Positions 46,870-57,900 of a stretch of DNA of 64,000 nucleotides are shown in pieces; the first letter of the stretch is position 1; each line of letters starts with the position of its first letter. The notes beneath the pieces are model-generated. The model was not told the DNA's origin. It made no database searches and was given only the letters and a program-made list of their open reading frames with translations. The stretch spans positions 44,237,946 through 44,301,945 of the forward strand of contig JAVIAB010000139.1 of assembly GCA_032433765.1 (NCBI GenBank). The letters are read 5' to 3'. Made by a program: the position numbers and the translations under genes. The DNA is from Megaustenia siamemsis. Taxonomy: Eukaryota; Mollusca; Gastropoda; Stylommatophora; Ariophantidae.

Positions 46870-47692
46870 CAGTACCTATATTAGTTTACATCAGTACATA
46901 CATTAGTTAACTCACTATAGTTTAGACCAGAACATACATTAGTTTTCATTAGTAAATATATTAGTTTACATCAGTACATACATTAGTTTACACAAAACCT
47001 ACATTAGTTTTCATTAGTAAATATATTAGTTTACATCAGTACATACATTAGTTTACACTAGAACCTACATCAGTTTTCATTAGTAAATATATTAGTTTAC
47101 ATCAGTACATACATTAGTTTACACCAGTACCTACATTAGTTTACACCAGTACCTACATTAGTTTACACCAGTACCTACATTAGTTTACTTCAGTACTTAT
47201 ATTAGTTTACACCAGTACCTACATTAGTTTACACTAGTACCTACATTAGTTTACTTCAGTATTTATATTAGTTTACACCAGTACTTACATTATTTTACAC
47301 CAGTACCTACATTAGTTTATACTAGTACCTACATTAGTTTACTTCAGTACTTATATTAGTTTAGACCAGTGTCTACATTAGTTTACACCAGTACCTACAT
47401 TAGTTTACTTCAGTACTTATATTAGTTTACACCAGTACCTACATTAGTTTACTTCAGTACTTATATTAGTTTAGACCAGTACCTACATTAGTTTACACCA
47501 GTACCTACATTAGTTTACTTCAGTACTTATATTAGTTTAGACCAGTACCTACATTAGTTTACACCAGTACCTACATTAGTTTACACCAGTACCTACATTA
47601 GTTTACACCAGTACCTACATTAGTTTACACCAGTACCTACATTAGTTTACACCAGTACTTATATCAGTTTAGACCAGTACTTACATTATTTT
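46870..47692. repeat. 22-bp minisatellite, about 37 units
   Basis: The unit is AGTACCTACATTAGTTTACA plus CC. Subtypes ACATCAGTACATAC (left) and ACTTCAGTACTTAT (middle) alternate with the main unit in a higher-order pattern. One more unit lies at 47870-47915, beyond an insertion. Confidence 0.96.
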
Positions 47693-47699
47693 ACATCAA

Positions 47700-47870
47700 T
47701 CGGGAATAGACAAATAATTGTGGTGCTGCGGTAAAGCTAGTAGCAAGAAGTCAGTGGTGGGGTGTAGCGTACACTCCTACAAGGTATAGTGACAGCTTTA
47801 CACAAAAGGAACACAACAAAATATTGACGTTTCGGCTAACATGCGGCCTTCCTCAGAAAACCAGAACAGC
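47700..47870 (-). mobile_element. Insertion within the 22-bp array carrying a hammerhead-like motif
   Basis: About 170 bp of foreign sequence splits the 22-bp array. On the minus strand it reads CTGAGGAAGGCC...GCCGAAACGTC (47826-47856) and TGTAAAGCTGTCACTATACC upstream in the plus sense, like the hairpin element at 40.2 kb. It may be a Penelope-type pseudo-LTR fragment. Confidence 0.6.
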
Positions 47871-47904
47871 AACATCAGTCCTTACATTAGTTTACACCAG
47901 TGTT

Positions 47905-48270
47905 TACATTCCTTCCTTCCTGTCGTTCAGCCGATGACTGCTAAAGGAATTGGTGTCCTAATCATCATCTGTCTATAGAAGGACGTTAAGTTGGCGCAGT
48001 TACGATGTGCTGTAGTTTGCAGTATAACTGTGATATTTATCTATTTCAGCCCAACACATCCGACTTCAGCATGATATTTTGAGTGACGGATTGTCCACCC
48101 TCTTCGATCAATACTCGCGTGGCCAGCCTAGACAGATTAAGCTGTTTCTGGAGGCACCGCGAAGAGGCGGAGTAAGGTCTACTTAGTTCTGGTTCACCGA
48201 TCCTAGCGCAAGCCATCAGATGTGGGTCGGTGACAGATTCCACCTCAGCTGCTGTGAAGCGCTATAATCG
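47905..48270 (+). repeat. Interspersed repeat family E, copy 3
   Basis: Plus-strand copy: CAGCCGATGACTGCTAAAGG, AGTTTGCAGTATAACTGTGA, CCGACTTCAGCATGATATTT and AGCCATCAGATGTGGGTCGG. Diverged about 25% from 42640-43030 by eye. Confidence 0.78.
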
Positions 48271-48294
48271 CGGCTCGTGGGTCCCTACCTCGGG

Positions 48295-48440
48295 GTATCC
48301 ATGTTAGTCCATGTTAGTCTTGGTCTGCTTCTGCTTCTTTTACCTTCTATTTTCTCTTCCAAGATTACTTCTAGTAGGCTGTTGTGGTTTTAACATGCCC
48401 CACAAATCTCATTTGCCTTGTTTAAATTGTTTCGTAATTG
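48295..48440 (-). mobile_element. LINE-beta fragment
   Basis: GTCTTGGTCTGCTTCTGC and TTTAACATGCCCCACAAATC match 13600-13720 and 49290-49340 in minus-strand orientation. Confidence 0.7.
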
Positions 48441-48564
48441 TCATTTAATTTTAATAACTTGTTACTGCACATTTTTAAAAAGAGTTAAAATAATAGTTAC
48501 TAGTAAAGCAATAGCTTACTGATACAGTTATAAGTTACTAATAAATAATTAAAATAACAACAGG

Positions 48565-48824
48565 TAAGAGGAAAAGAGGAAGACACAGAGAGAGAGAGAC
48601 ACTGAGAAGAACATTGATGAGAGAGGCAAGAGCAGCAGGAATCGGCTCCCTCAATGAGATAGAGCTGCTTGCACAGAATTGAGATAAATGGCGAGATTTG
48701 ATAAAATATCTTTAAAAGAATTTAAAACTGCTAGAACAAAAAATGTTGATAAGAGAAGGATTATCTTGGTCTACGCCCTATGGGCCGGCTACGGCTCGAA
48801 AGGTCAATAGATAGATAGATAGAT
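48565..48824 (+). mobile_element. LINE-gamma 3' end with (GATA)n tail
   Basis: Frames give LMREARAAGIGSLNEIELLA (AQN next), then the 3' UTR ACGCCCTATGGGCCGGCTAC and the tail ATAGATAGATAGATAGATT (48806-48824). The same 3' end appears inverted at 60441-60680. Confidence 0.87.
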
Positions 48825-49164
48825 TGCTTATGCTGCTGGTAATACACTATGTTACAGTAACAGTTGCTAACAAAGTTGTTGAATAGAAATACAGTAATAA
48901 GTTAGCAGTAAGGAATAAGTGGGCGTGGATGTCTTGTGTTTATGGTACAGCCACGATATCTGCGCTCTTTGGCCAGACACATCCGCCTCAAGGGTAGATT
49001 TGCGTACCAATTTTTTAATGCGTAGTGGTCATTTTTGGTATACTCTTTTCGAAATGTAATTGCCAGTGACAGAGTACACACGAGACTTTCTCGATATTCT
49101 TCGAGAGTGCTAGACATAGGATATCACTACACATAGACCAAGGGAGGGTAACGCATTGAACGAA

Positions 49165-49580
49165 TTCATTCACTAAATGCCGTCTCCACATCAAAGGTTG
49201 TCTACCATGGATTGTCATTTCACTATGTCTTTTGTCCTGATGCTCAACATTGTATCTGGTTCACCTGTCCATCTTTTGATGTTATCAGTCCATTTTAGTC
49301 TTGGTCTCCCTCTGCCTCGTCCACCTTGTACCTTCTCTTTCAAGATGACCTAAAGTAGGATATTGTGTGACGTCACATGTACCAACAATATTTTATTTCT
49401 CTTTTATTAGTTGTGCTAAACGGTTTTTTTTTTCATGTTTACATGATTCAGAACTTCTATGTTTTTTTTTCTCTCTCCTTACTATTCTAACAATTCCTTT
49501 TTAAATCCATATTTCAAAACGGCATCAATTTTCTGCGCTGTTTATTAATTGAATGTCCATATTTCTGCATCATTCAGGAA
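49165..49580 (-). mobile_element. LINE-beta 3' fragment
   Basis: Starts with (CATT)n-type tail and AAATGCCGTCTCCACATCAA, then CCATTTTAGTCTTGGTCTCC. Matches 13470-13860; the right end is decayed. Confidence 0.8.
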
Positions 49581-50393
49581 TGTACAGCACATACAACATT
49601 TTACAAAAACGTTCGCGTCCCCTGTGACGGGACCTCTCAAACAGCAAAGTATACACAAAACTTGTCTAGTAAATTTAAAGAAAAGAGCGAAAACAGTAAA
49701 AGATTTAAACAGAAGGAAAGCATCGAAACAATTTCAGTTCGATTAAGGACGATTTTTTAGCTTTTGAGGCAAAGAAATCATCAGTGTTCTACAAAGTATT
49801 CGTTTTTGTTTAAAAAAAAAAAAAAAAGAAAAGCGACAGAAAGATTAGTAGACAATTTTTTTTAAATCACCGAGAAAGGCAAACATGATCTTATATATAT
49901 GGGGCTTAGTAATAAGTAGATGGTAATAGCTATTTTAAAATGTATGAGATGAGATCCAGCAAATGTTGTCAACAATACATTTTCAAAATATAAAATTGTT
50001 CCCCTTAAGCTGCTACTTAAATATGAACTCTTCTATTTTTAGAGCTGTCGCTCTACGGTCCGATTATCATTGCCTGACTGCCCGTCTTATCCTTCAGAGC
50101 TGATATCAGCCTTTCGGATGCCAAAATAATGTTTTACTCATGAACTTTCTCCGTCTCCCCCTTGTATGCCAGTTGTGTCTGTGTTTGTTTAAATATTTCC
50201 ACACCCTCTCTATACTATTATCAATCTAATTCCTCTTTTGTCTAGCTCTAAACTTTTCTCTGTTCTCAGCGATAATGGATCTTGGCCAGACCGCTAGATC
50301 TTGCGACAGACCAGTATCCAAAATAATTTCTTATTCATTAAAAAAAATGGTAAAGGCAATCACAAACACATAATTGCCGGTGGGTAATTGAAC
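49581..50393. other. No gene recognised
   Basis: Nothing supported apart from short A-tracts near 49811. Confidence 0.5.
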
Positions 50394-50405
50394 AATAGAC
50401 ACTCA

Positions 50406-51027
50406 TCATCATCATGTGCCATACCGGTTGGCGTAGGTGATTATGTACCTCCACAATCTTCTATCTACAGTGCATCGTATGAGTTCTGTTGTTGACTGTT
50501 TTCCATGCCATGACAACAAGCTATCCAGTATTTTCTCTCTTTGTCGTCCGCGATCTCTCTTTCCTTTTATTTTGCCAGTTGTAACCAAGCATTCCAACTT
50601 TCCATCATGTCATCTGATGTCATCTGCATATCGCAAATTATTTATGTTGTCACCGTTGACTTCAATTCCTTTTTTGTCTACTATTGATCTCATAATATAT
50701 TCGCTGTAAAGTGAAAACAAATCCGGTGACAGAACACAGCCTTTTCTGACTCTTTGTTTTATATATTGGAATTGTCCTGTTTCGTTGTTAATTCGTATAG
50801 CTGCTGTTTGTTGCCAGTACATATTTTTTATGATTCGCAGATCCTTGCCATCAATGTTTAATTTCCCAGCATATTGATTATTTCCATATGCTTTACTTTG
50901 TCAAATGCTTTCGTGTAGTCTATAAAGCACATATATAGATCTTTCTTTACCTCTGTAGATCTTTCTATCAATGTTCTTAAGATGTATATTGCATTATTGG
51001 TGCCCTTTCTTTCCATAAATCCACATT
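50406..51027 (-). mobile_element. LINE-alpha copy bounded by 12-bp target duplication
   Basis: Minus-strand element with (ATG)n 3' tail at the left. It is flanked by exact copies AATAGACACTCA (50394-50405 and 51028-51039). It encodes FIDYTKAFDKVKHMEIINML (RT motif A), then QRVRKGCVLSPDLFSLYSEY (motif B) and NLRYADD (motif C, about 50617-50637). After YADD it jumps to the extreme C-terminus near 50610, an internal deletion of several hundred bases. It is both 5'-truncated and internally deleted. Confidence 0.92.
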
Positions 51028-51039
51028 AATAGACACTCA

Positions 51040-52632
51040 GGCGTGGAAAATCCTAGATGGCCAATGCAGAAGAGTCCATAAGGAGCGTATGTGATCTGAA
51101 TGACACTATGACTGGCAAAGAAGTAGTTAGAAGTAACAAAAAAAAAGAGGCTAACCAAGGTAATCATTCAGCTCGGCAGTTGAGTGTCGCAACTGGGCCT
51201 GTGGAGCTATCGAGGTCGTAAGAAGAGAATCCTTCGAAAATAGTGTCATCACCTCGGTACCCCACCATCTACAAGGATGGTTCTGTATAACTCGCGGACT
51301 GCACAGCAGTTCGGGTTTTGTGGCATACAAACATAGCAGAGAAGTGGCTGGGAAATCTGGCAATTGTAGCAATACTGTGTCCAGCATGGATTGCAGATAG
51401 AAGCTGCAACGGCGGCAATAACAAGGTTGGTTGTACAGAACGTATACCACGCAGTCTTGGTGACGGGACTCGCAAAGTATGCTACAGGAGATTGACAGAC
51501 AGTCTATGGTAGGACGGATGCAGCTCTTGGGTGGCTCTAAAGTGAGTGCGCTAACCTGGTGTTTTCTATCCAGGGCAAGCTGGTGTACTCGACAATGATA
51601 TTCGATGGCATCTTTTGTATCGAGCGTGGCCTTGCTCTGGGCATCGCCAAGTTTGTTCTTCATTTCTTAAGAGTAGAGGAGGAGAATGAGTGGAACAATG
51701 ATGCATACATCGAAAGACTGATAAGTCTAAAGGTGAAAAAGGAGTCTGGTCTATCCGGAGTGGTTAGTGGGAAAAAACAGATATGTCCACTACAATCAAC
51801 ACGTTACAGGAAAATATCAGACTGCAAACGTTTCGAGAAATGCTGGAACAGGAGATGGAGCGTGTACATCTTCCTCTATGTCTTGTCTCCTCTCTGGTAT
51901 CCTTACAACAGGCAGTGCTAATCCCGAGATCTGATAAAATTTGAGAAGACTATATTTTTTGTGTGCTTGCCTTAAATGGAATTTGAACTCCAAACATTCC
52001 GGTCGGCAAGCGAGACCACTAACCCCAACGCCACAGATCTCTCTTTTTCTTTACTGTGGTTGAAACTCCTGGTATGGTGAGTATATGGTAAAGCTGTTTA
52101 TTTTCCTACGTTTTTGTTTTTGATCCCCGGTTCATACAGTGATATTGTCATTAACATTAATTTGACGTGACAAATGATTTCTTTTTGCAATTGTAACATA
52201 CACACGTATACTAAAATACAACAATATGAGAGTGGATTTAGTTTAACGCCCATGTTATCTATACATGTTATCTATACATGTTGTAGTCGCTTGAGAGTTT
52301 GGCTTATCAAACTAGAAATTTGGAGTTCAGGTCAACTTTCAGGAAAATGCGATTTTCTAGACCAGTGGTGGCCAAATGTCGGCCGATCAGTTATAAAGTA
52401 CTACTGAGTATCTCAGTATGGGGGAGAAAGTCAAGAATTTACTTGACGTTGACATTTTGAACCATCTTGTTTTTGTGCATAGAGAATCAACACATCAACA
52501 CAACTGGACACGGAATTTAATGCCAAATTCATTTATTTAATTAATCAAGAAGATCTTTATACAGTACACAAAGTCCGTAACGCCAGCAAGAATAGGATCC
52601 TCAGGGTAAACTATGAAGTATGGTTCATGTAG
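51040..52632. other. No gene recognised; tRNA-like SINE head at about 51955-52045 (minus)
   Basis: Overlapping ORFs at 51151-51921 on both strands show no domain that I know. GGAATTTGAACTCC (inverted B box) with CACTAACCCCAACGCCAC resembles a minus-strand tRNA-derived SINE head. Confidence 0.4.
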
Positions 52633-52671
52633 GAGCCGTGATAGCTCAGTGGTTAGTGAGCTGGATTACAG
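52633..52671 (+). mobile_element. SINE-A head fragment abutting the 41-bp satellite
   Basis: GAGCCGTGATAGCTCAGTGG, then TTAGTGAGCTGGATTACAG; the SINE is cut in its anticodon region and the satellite starts at the next base. Confidence 0.93.
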
Positions 52672-54799
52672 ATGAGCATCTCCACGCTACGCGATCCCCG
52701 ACTTTGAGACAAATGAGCATCGCCACGTTACACGATCCCCGACTTTGAGACAAATGAGCATCTCCACGCTACACGATCCCCGACTTTGAGACAAATGAGC
52801 ATCTCCACGCTACACGATCCCCGACTTTCAGACAAATGAGCATCTCCACGTTACACAATCCCCGAATTTGAGACAAATGAGCATCTCCACGCTACACGAT
52901 CCCCGACTTTGAGACAAATGGGCATCTCCACGCTACACGATCCCCGACTTTGAGACAAATGAGCATCTCCACGCTACACGATCCCCGACTTTGAGACAAA
53001 TGAGCATCTCCACGTTACACGATCCCCGACTTTGAGACAAATGAGAATCTCCACGCTACACGATCCCCGACTTTGAGACAAATGAGCATCTCCACGTTAC
53101 ACGATCCCCGACTTTGAGACAAATGAGAATCTCCACGTTACACGATGCCCCACTTTGAGACAAATGAGAACCTCCACGCTACACGATCCCGACTTTGAGA
53201 CAAACGAGCATCTCCACGCTATGCAATCCCCGACTTTGAGACAAACGAGCATCTCCACGCTATGCAATCCCCGACTTTGAGACAAACGAGCATCTCCACG
53301 CTATGCAATCCCCGACTTTGAGACAAATGAACATCTCCACGCTATGCAATCCCCGACTTTGAGACAAACGAGCATCTCCACGCTATGCAATCCCCGACTT
53401 TGAGACAAACGAGCATCTCCACGCTGTGCAATCCCCGACTTTGAGACAAATGAACATCTCCACGCTGTGCAATCCCCGACTTTGAGACAAATGAGCATCT
53501 CCACGCTATGCAATCCCCGACTTTGAGACAAACGAGCATCTCCACGCTATGCAATCCCCGACTTTGAGACAAATGAGCATCTCCACGCTATGCAATCCCC
53601 GACTTTAAGACAAATGAGCATCTCCACGCTATGCAATCCCCGACTTTGAGACAAATGAGCATCTCCACGCTATGCAATCCCCGACTTTGAGACAAATGAA
53701 CATCTCCACGCTATGCAATCCCCGACTTTGAGACAAATGAGCATCTCCACGCTAAACGATCCCCGACTTTGAGAAAAACGAGCATCTCCACACTATGCAA
53801 TCCCCGACTTTGAGACAAACGAGCATCTCCACGCTATGCAATCCTCGACTTTGAGACAAATGAACATCTCCACGCTGTGCAATCCCCGACTTTGAGACAA
53901 ATGAGCATCTCCACGCTATGCAATCCCCGACTTTGAGACAAATGAGCATCTCCACGCAACACGATCCCCGACTTTGAGACAAATGAGCATCTCCACGTTA
54001 CACGATCCCCGACTTTGAGACAAATGAGAATCTCCACGCTACACGATCCCCGACTTTGAGACAGATGAGCATCTCCACGCTATGCAATCCCCGACTTTGA
54101 GACAAACGAGCATCTCCACGCTATGCAATCCCCAACTTTGAGACAAACGAGAATCTCCACGCTACGCGATCCCCGACTTTGAGACAAACGAGCATCTCCA
54201 CACTATGCAATCCCCGACTTTGAGACAAACGAGCATCTCCAAGCTATGCAATCCCCGACTTTGAGACAAACGAGCATCTCCACGCTATGCAATCCCCAAC
54301 TTTGAGACAAACGAGCATCTCCACGTTACACAATCCCCGACTTTGAGACAAATGAGCATCTCCACGCTACGCGATCCCCAACTTTGAGACAAACGAGCAT
54401 CTCCACGCTATGCAATCCCTAACTTTGAGACAAACGAGCATCTCCACGCTACGCAATCCCCGACTTTGAGACAAATGAGCATCTCCACGCTATGCAATCC
54501 CAGACTTTGAGACAAATGAGCATCTCCACGCTATGCAATCCCCAACTTTGAGACAAACGAGCATCTCCAAGCTATGCAATCCCCAACTTTGAGACAAACG
54601 AGCATCTCCACGTTACACAATCCCCAACTTTGAGACAAACGAGCATCTCCACGTTACACAATCCCCAACTTTGAGACAAACGAGCATCTCCACGTTACAC
54701 AATCCCCAACTTTGAGACAAACGAGCATCTCCACGTTACACAATCCCCGACTTTGAGACAAACGAGCATCTCCACGCTATGTAATCCCCGACTTTTGAG
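52672..54799. repeat. 41-bp satellite, about 52 units (2.1 kb)
   Basis: The unit starts ATGAGCATCTCCACGCTACA and ends CGACTTTGAGACAA. Variants are regional: CTACACGATCC on the left, CTATGCAATCC in the middle, and TTACACAATCCCCAAC with ACGAGC on the right. Minus-strand ORFs of 60-76 codons are by-products. Confidence 0.98.
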
Positions 54800-55934
54800 T
54801 ACAACTTAAGCTTAAATTGACGGCCAACCTATGGCGGCTTCATTAATGTAAAAGATGTCAGCTCTATAAATAGTTTCAGCTTTCTATTTTTTTTTTTTTA
54901 ATTTATGATTATTTATATCGGTGTTTTCTTCTTTTGCGTTTTTTGTTATATTACTCCTTCTAAATTTAACTTCGTTTATTTGATATTGTCTTCCTATCTC
55001 CTATCGTGTATCTTTAATGAAATATATTTTTGTACTTTATCGTGTATGTTTTTTTTTTTTTTTTTTTTTGTAGTTTCATTTGCAAAGCTGTATCATAAAT
55101 ACATAAAAATACGTATTATGTTAGCGTTAGAGTCGTTGAGATTATATCTAAACAGACCGGAAATTTCAATCATATTTTTTTTTAAATCGTTTATCTTAAA
55201 ACCTGTGAGGAAACAGCGCTAAGTACCTAATAGCTGTAGTCTATAAAACTAGTCATAAATGCTATACTATTTATATGGAGTTATTGTACAAATGAAGAAA
55301 TTATAATCATAATATTTTGTTAGAAATGATGTTTCTTAAAAACTGGCAGGCACATTGGTAGTAAAGGTTATTTTATTATCAGAAAGACGTGCTAAAGAGA
55401 GTAGTCATGAAGACTGCAATCTTAAAAGCTTTCTGAACTCGAGAATAGGGTTCAGCCAGGCATTATGCCCATGGACTTTGCTGTTCAATCACTAGAAGCA
55501 CTTTGTTTATCTCTCGACTCTCAGAGAATACATCATGGCCCGGAAGTACTCGGTGAAGTCTCGTGGAGTGCACGAGTAATAACTTGTAGTACTCGCTATT
55601 GACATTTTGCTACTGTGACTGTTTGATGTTCCGAGAATGGGGAGAGCTTCAGTGAGACTATTTTAAAAGGTTTTGCAGATACGGACTTTAGGGTTTAGGA
55701 TGGGTTTAGATTTGATTAAGGTTATTTTGGTTGAGGGTTTACGAGGGGTTGCAAGATAGGATTTAGGTTTATTGATGTGCAACTGTATGATAAATGGCAG
55801 AAAATGTCTTTGGGTGATATTTTTAGAATTACGTAGACAGCAAGCTGGGTGGAAATTGGAAGTTGTATTTGCATTAGGGTTCGGATTAATGAACACCTGC
55901 GTGTAAGACATTGTCCACGTTAGTTAATTTTTGT
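54800..55934. other. No gene recognised
   Basis: AT-rich, with T-tracts near 54889 and 55051. From about 55660 to 55880 there is loose GGTTTAGG/GGTTTACG repetition. Confidence 0.5.
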
Positions 55935-56020
55935 TAGCTGAGTGGCAGTGTTCCCTAACGTTTGGCTTTTCGTGGCAAGACGCTGTGCCACTGAGTACGG
56001 GTTCGACCCTGCTTCGGTCC
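55935..56020 (+). mobile_element. tRNA-like SINE head
   Basis: TTAGCTGAGTGGCAGTG (A-box-like) and GGGTTCGACCCTG (B box) are about 55 bases apart, as in pol III promoters. The cloverleaf is poor, so it is probably a SINE relic rather than a tRNA gene. Confidence 0.55.
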
Positions 56021-56260
56021 ATATATTGTTCTTTGTTTTTTTCTGTTATTGATTATTTGCCTTTTTTTCCGAGTGCTGTAAACATACCTCTTCCTCTGAA
56101 TTCATTCGCTGATTATCGCCTCGGAAGTTTCTCTCTATAATAATATTCATTTATTATTATTATTATTTGTCTTGGGATTAATGGTTGGGTTCATTCTAAG
56201 GTATTTGTTTGGATTTCAATTGTTTTTTATGCAGATTTTATATATATATATTTTTTTTAA

Positions 56261-56267
56261 TTTTTTT

Positions 56268-56302
<35 letters not shown>
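56261..56302. repeat. T17-G25 homopolymer pair
   Basis: 17 T followed directly by 25 G, then AGGATTACG. A G run of this length can form a G-quadruplex, or may be an assembly artefact. Confidence 0.95.
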
Positions 56303-56308
<6 letters not shown>

Positions 56309-56836
56309 ACGTTATTTTCTAGTTGAAGTGTGGGTCGGTTTTCTTTTATTTACAGTTTGTTTTTATGTTATGGTTTAGGTTATAGTTAGTTTTTATGTTA
56401 TGGTTTAGGTTATAGTTAGTTTTTATGTTATGACGTAGGTTATAGTTAGTTTTTATGTTATGACGTAGGTTATAGTTAGTTTTTATGTTATGACGTAGGT
56501 TATAGTTAGTTTTATGTTATGACGTAGGTTATAGTTAGTTTTTATGTTATGACGTAGGTTATAGTTAGTTTTTATGTTATGACGTAGGTTATAGTTAGTT
56601 TTTATGTTATGGTTTAGGTTATAGTTAGTTTTTATGTTATGACGTAGGTTATAGTTAGTTTTTATGTTATGATGTAGGTTATAGTTAGTTTTTATGTTAT
56701 GACGTAGGTTATAGTTAGTTTGTATGTTATGATGTAGTTTATAGTTGGTTTTTATGTTATGATGTAAGTTATAGTTGGTTTTTATGTTATGACGTAAGTT
56801 ATAGCTAGTTTTTATTTTATGGTGTAGGTTATAGTT

Positions 56837-57093
56837 GCGAGCCGCGATAGCTCAGTGGTTAGTGAACTGGACTACAAAGGACAAGAGGTAGGGTTCGATC
56901 CCAACCGACGGCTTCCGGGTTCATCAGCCTTAAATGGGTACCGGATTTTTCTGGGAAAGTAAAGCGGCAAGGGTGTAATACCGACCACATTACCCCAAAA
57001 ATCATGTGCCGAAGGTCTGTACAATATATGGTCACTAACACCATATTCCCTATACGCTACTTGGTGTGACGGGGGTACTTTACTTTTTTTTTT
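56837..57093 (+). mobile_element. SINE-A copy inside the 30-bp satellite
   Basis: Full-length copy ending GGGGGTACTTTACTTTTTTT. Flanked by 11-bp duplications AGGTTATAGTT (56826-56836 and 57094-57104), which are satellite sequence, so it inserted into an existing array. Confidence 0.97.
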
Positions 57094-57644
57094 AGGTTAT
57101 AGTTAAGTTTTATGTTTTGATGTAGGTTATAGTTAGTTTGTATGTTATTACGCAGGTTATAGTTAGTTTTTATGTTATGACGTAGGTTATAGTTAGTTTT
57201 TATGTTATGATGTAGGTTATAATTGTTTTTTATGTTATGATGTAAGTTATAGCTAGTTTTTATTTATTGGTTTAGGTTATAGTTAAGTTTTATGTTATGA
57301 CGTAGGTTATAGTTAGTTTTTATGTTATGACGTAGGTTATAGTTAGTTTTTATGTTATGACGTAGGTTATAGTTAGTTTTTATGTTATGACGTAGGTTAT
57401 AGTTAGTTTTATGTTATGGTTTAGGTTATAGTTAGTTTTTATGTTATGACGTAGGTTATAGTTAGTTTTTATGTTATGATGTAGGTTATAGTTAGTTTTT
57501 ATGTTATGACGTAGGTTATAGTTAGTTTGTATGTTATGATGTAGTTTATAGTTGGTTTTTTATGTTATGATGTAAGTTATAGTTGGTTTTTATGTTATGA
57601 CGTAAGTTATAGCTAGTTTTTATTTTATGGTGTAGGTTATAGTT

Positions 57645-57900
57645 GCGAGCCGCGATAGCTCAGTGGTTAGTGAACTGGACTACAAAGGACAAGAGGTAGG
57701 GTTCGATCCCAACCGACGGCTTCCGGGTTCATCAGCCTTAAATGGGTACCGGATTTTTCTGGGAAAGTAAAGCGGCAAGGGTGTAATACCGACCACATTA
57801 CCCCAAAAATCATGTGCCGAAGGTCTGTACAATATATGGTCACTAACACCATATTCCCTATACGCTACTTGGTGTGACGGGGGTACTTTACTTTTTTTTT
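57645..57900 (+). mobile_element. Second, duplicated copy of the same SINE-A insertion
   Basis: Identical to 56837-57093 over the whole body (one T fewer in the tail). It has the same flanking duplication and the same neighbouring satellite variants, exactly 808 bases further on. It arose by duplication, not by a new insertion. Confidence 0.97.

Noticed and set aside
51151..51921. A host gene on either strand (170- and 120-codon ORFs)
   Set aside because: Overlapping ORFs on both strands, with no recognisable motif, splice pattern or homologous copy in the window.
55660..55880. Interstitial telomere-like repeat (GGTTTAGG, also 59400-59470)
   Set aside because: The phrases are irregular and do not form consecutive TTAGGG or TTAGG units.
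56837..57093. A functional tRNA gene
   Set aside because: A and B boxes are present, but the anticodon arm does not pair and the unit is the dispersed SINE-A.
56859..57852. Two identical 61-codon minus-strand ORFs
   Set aside because: They lie wholly within the duplicated SINE-A and reflect its low stop density, not a conserved peptide.
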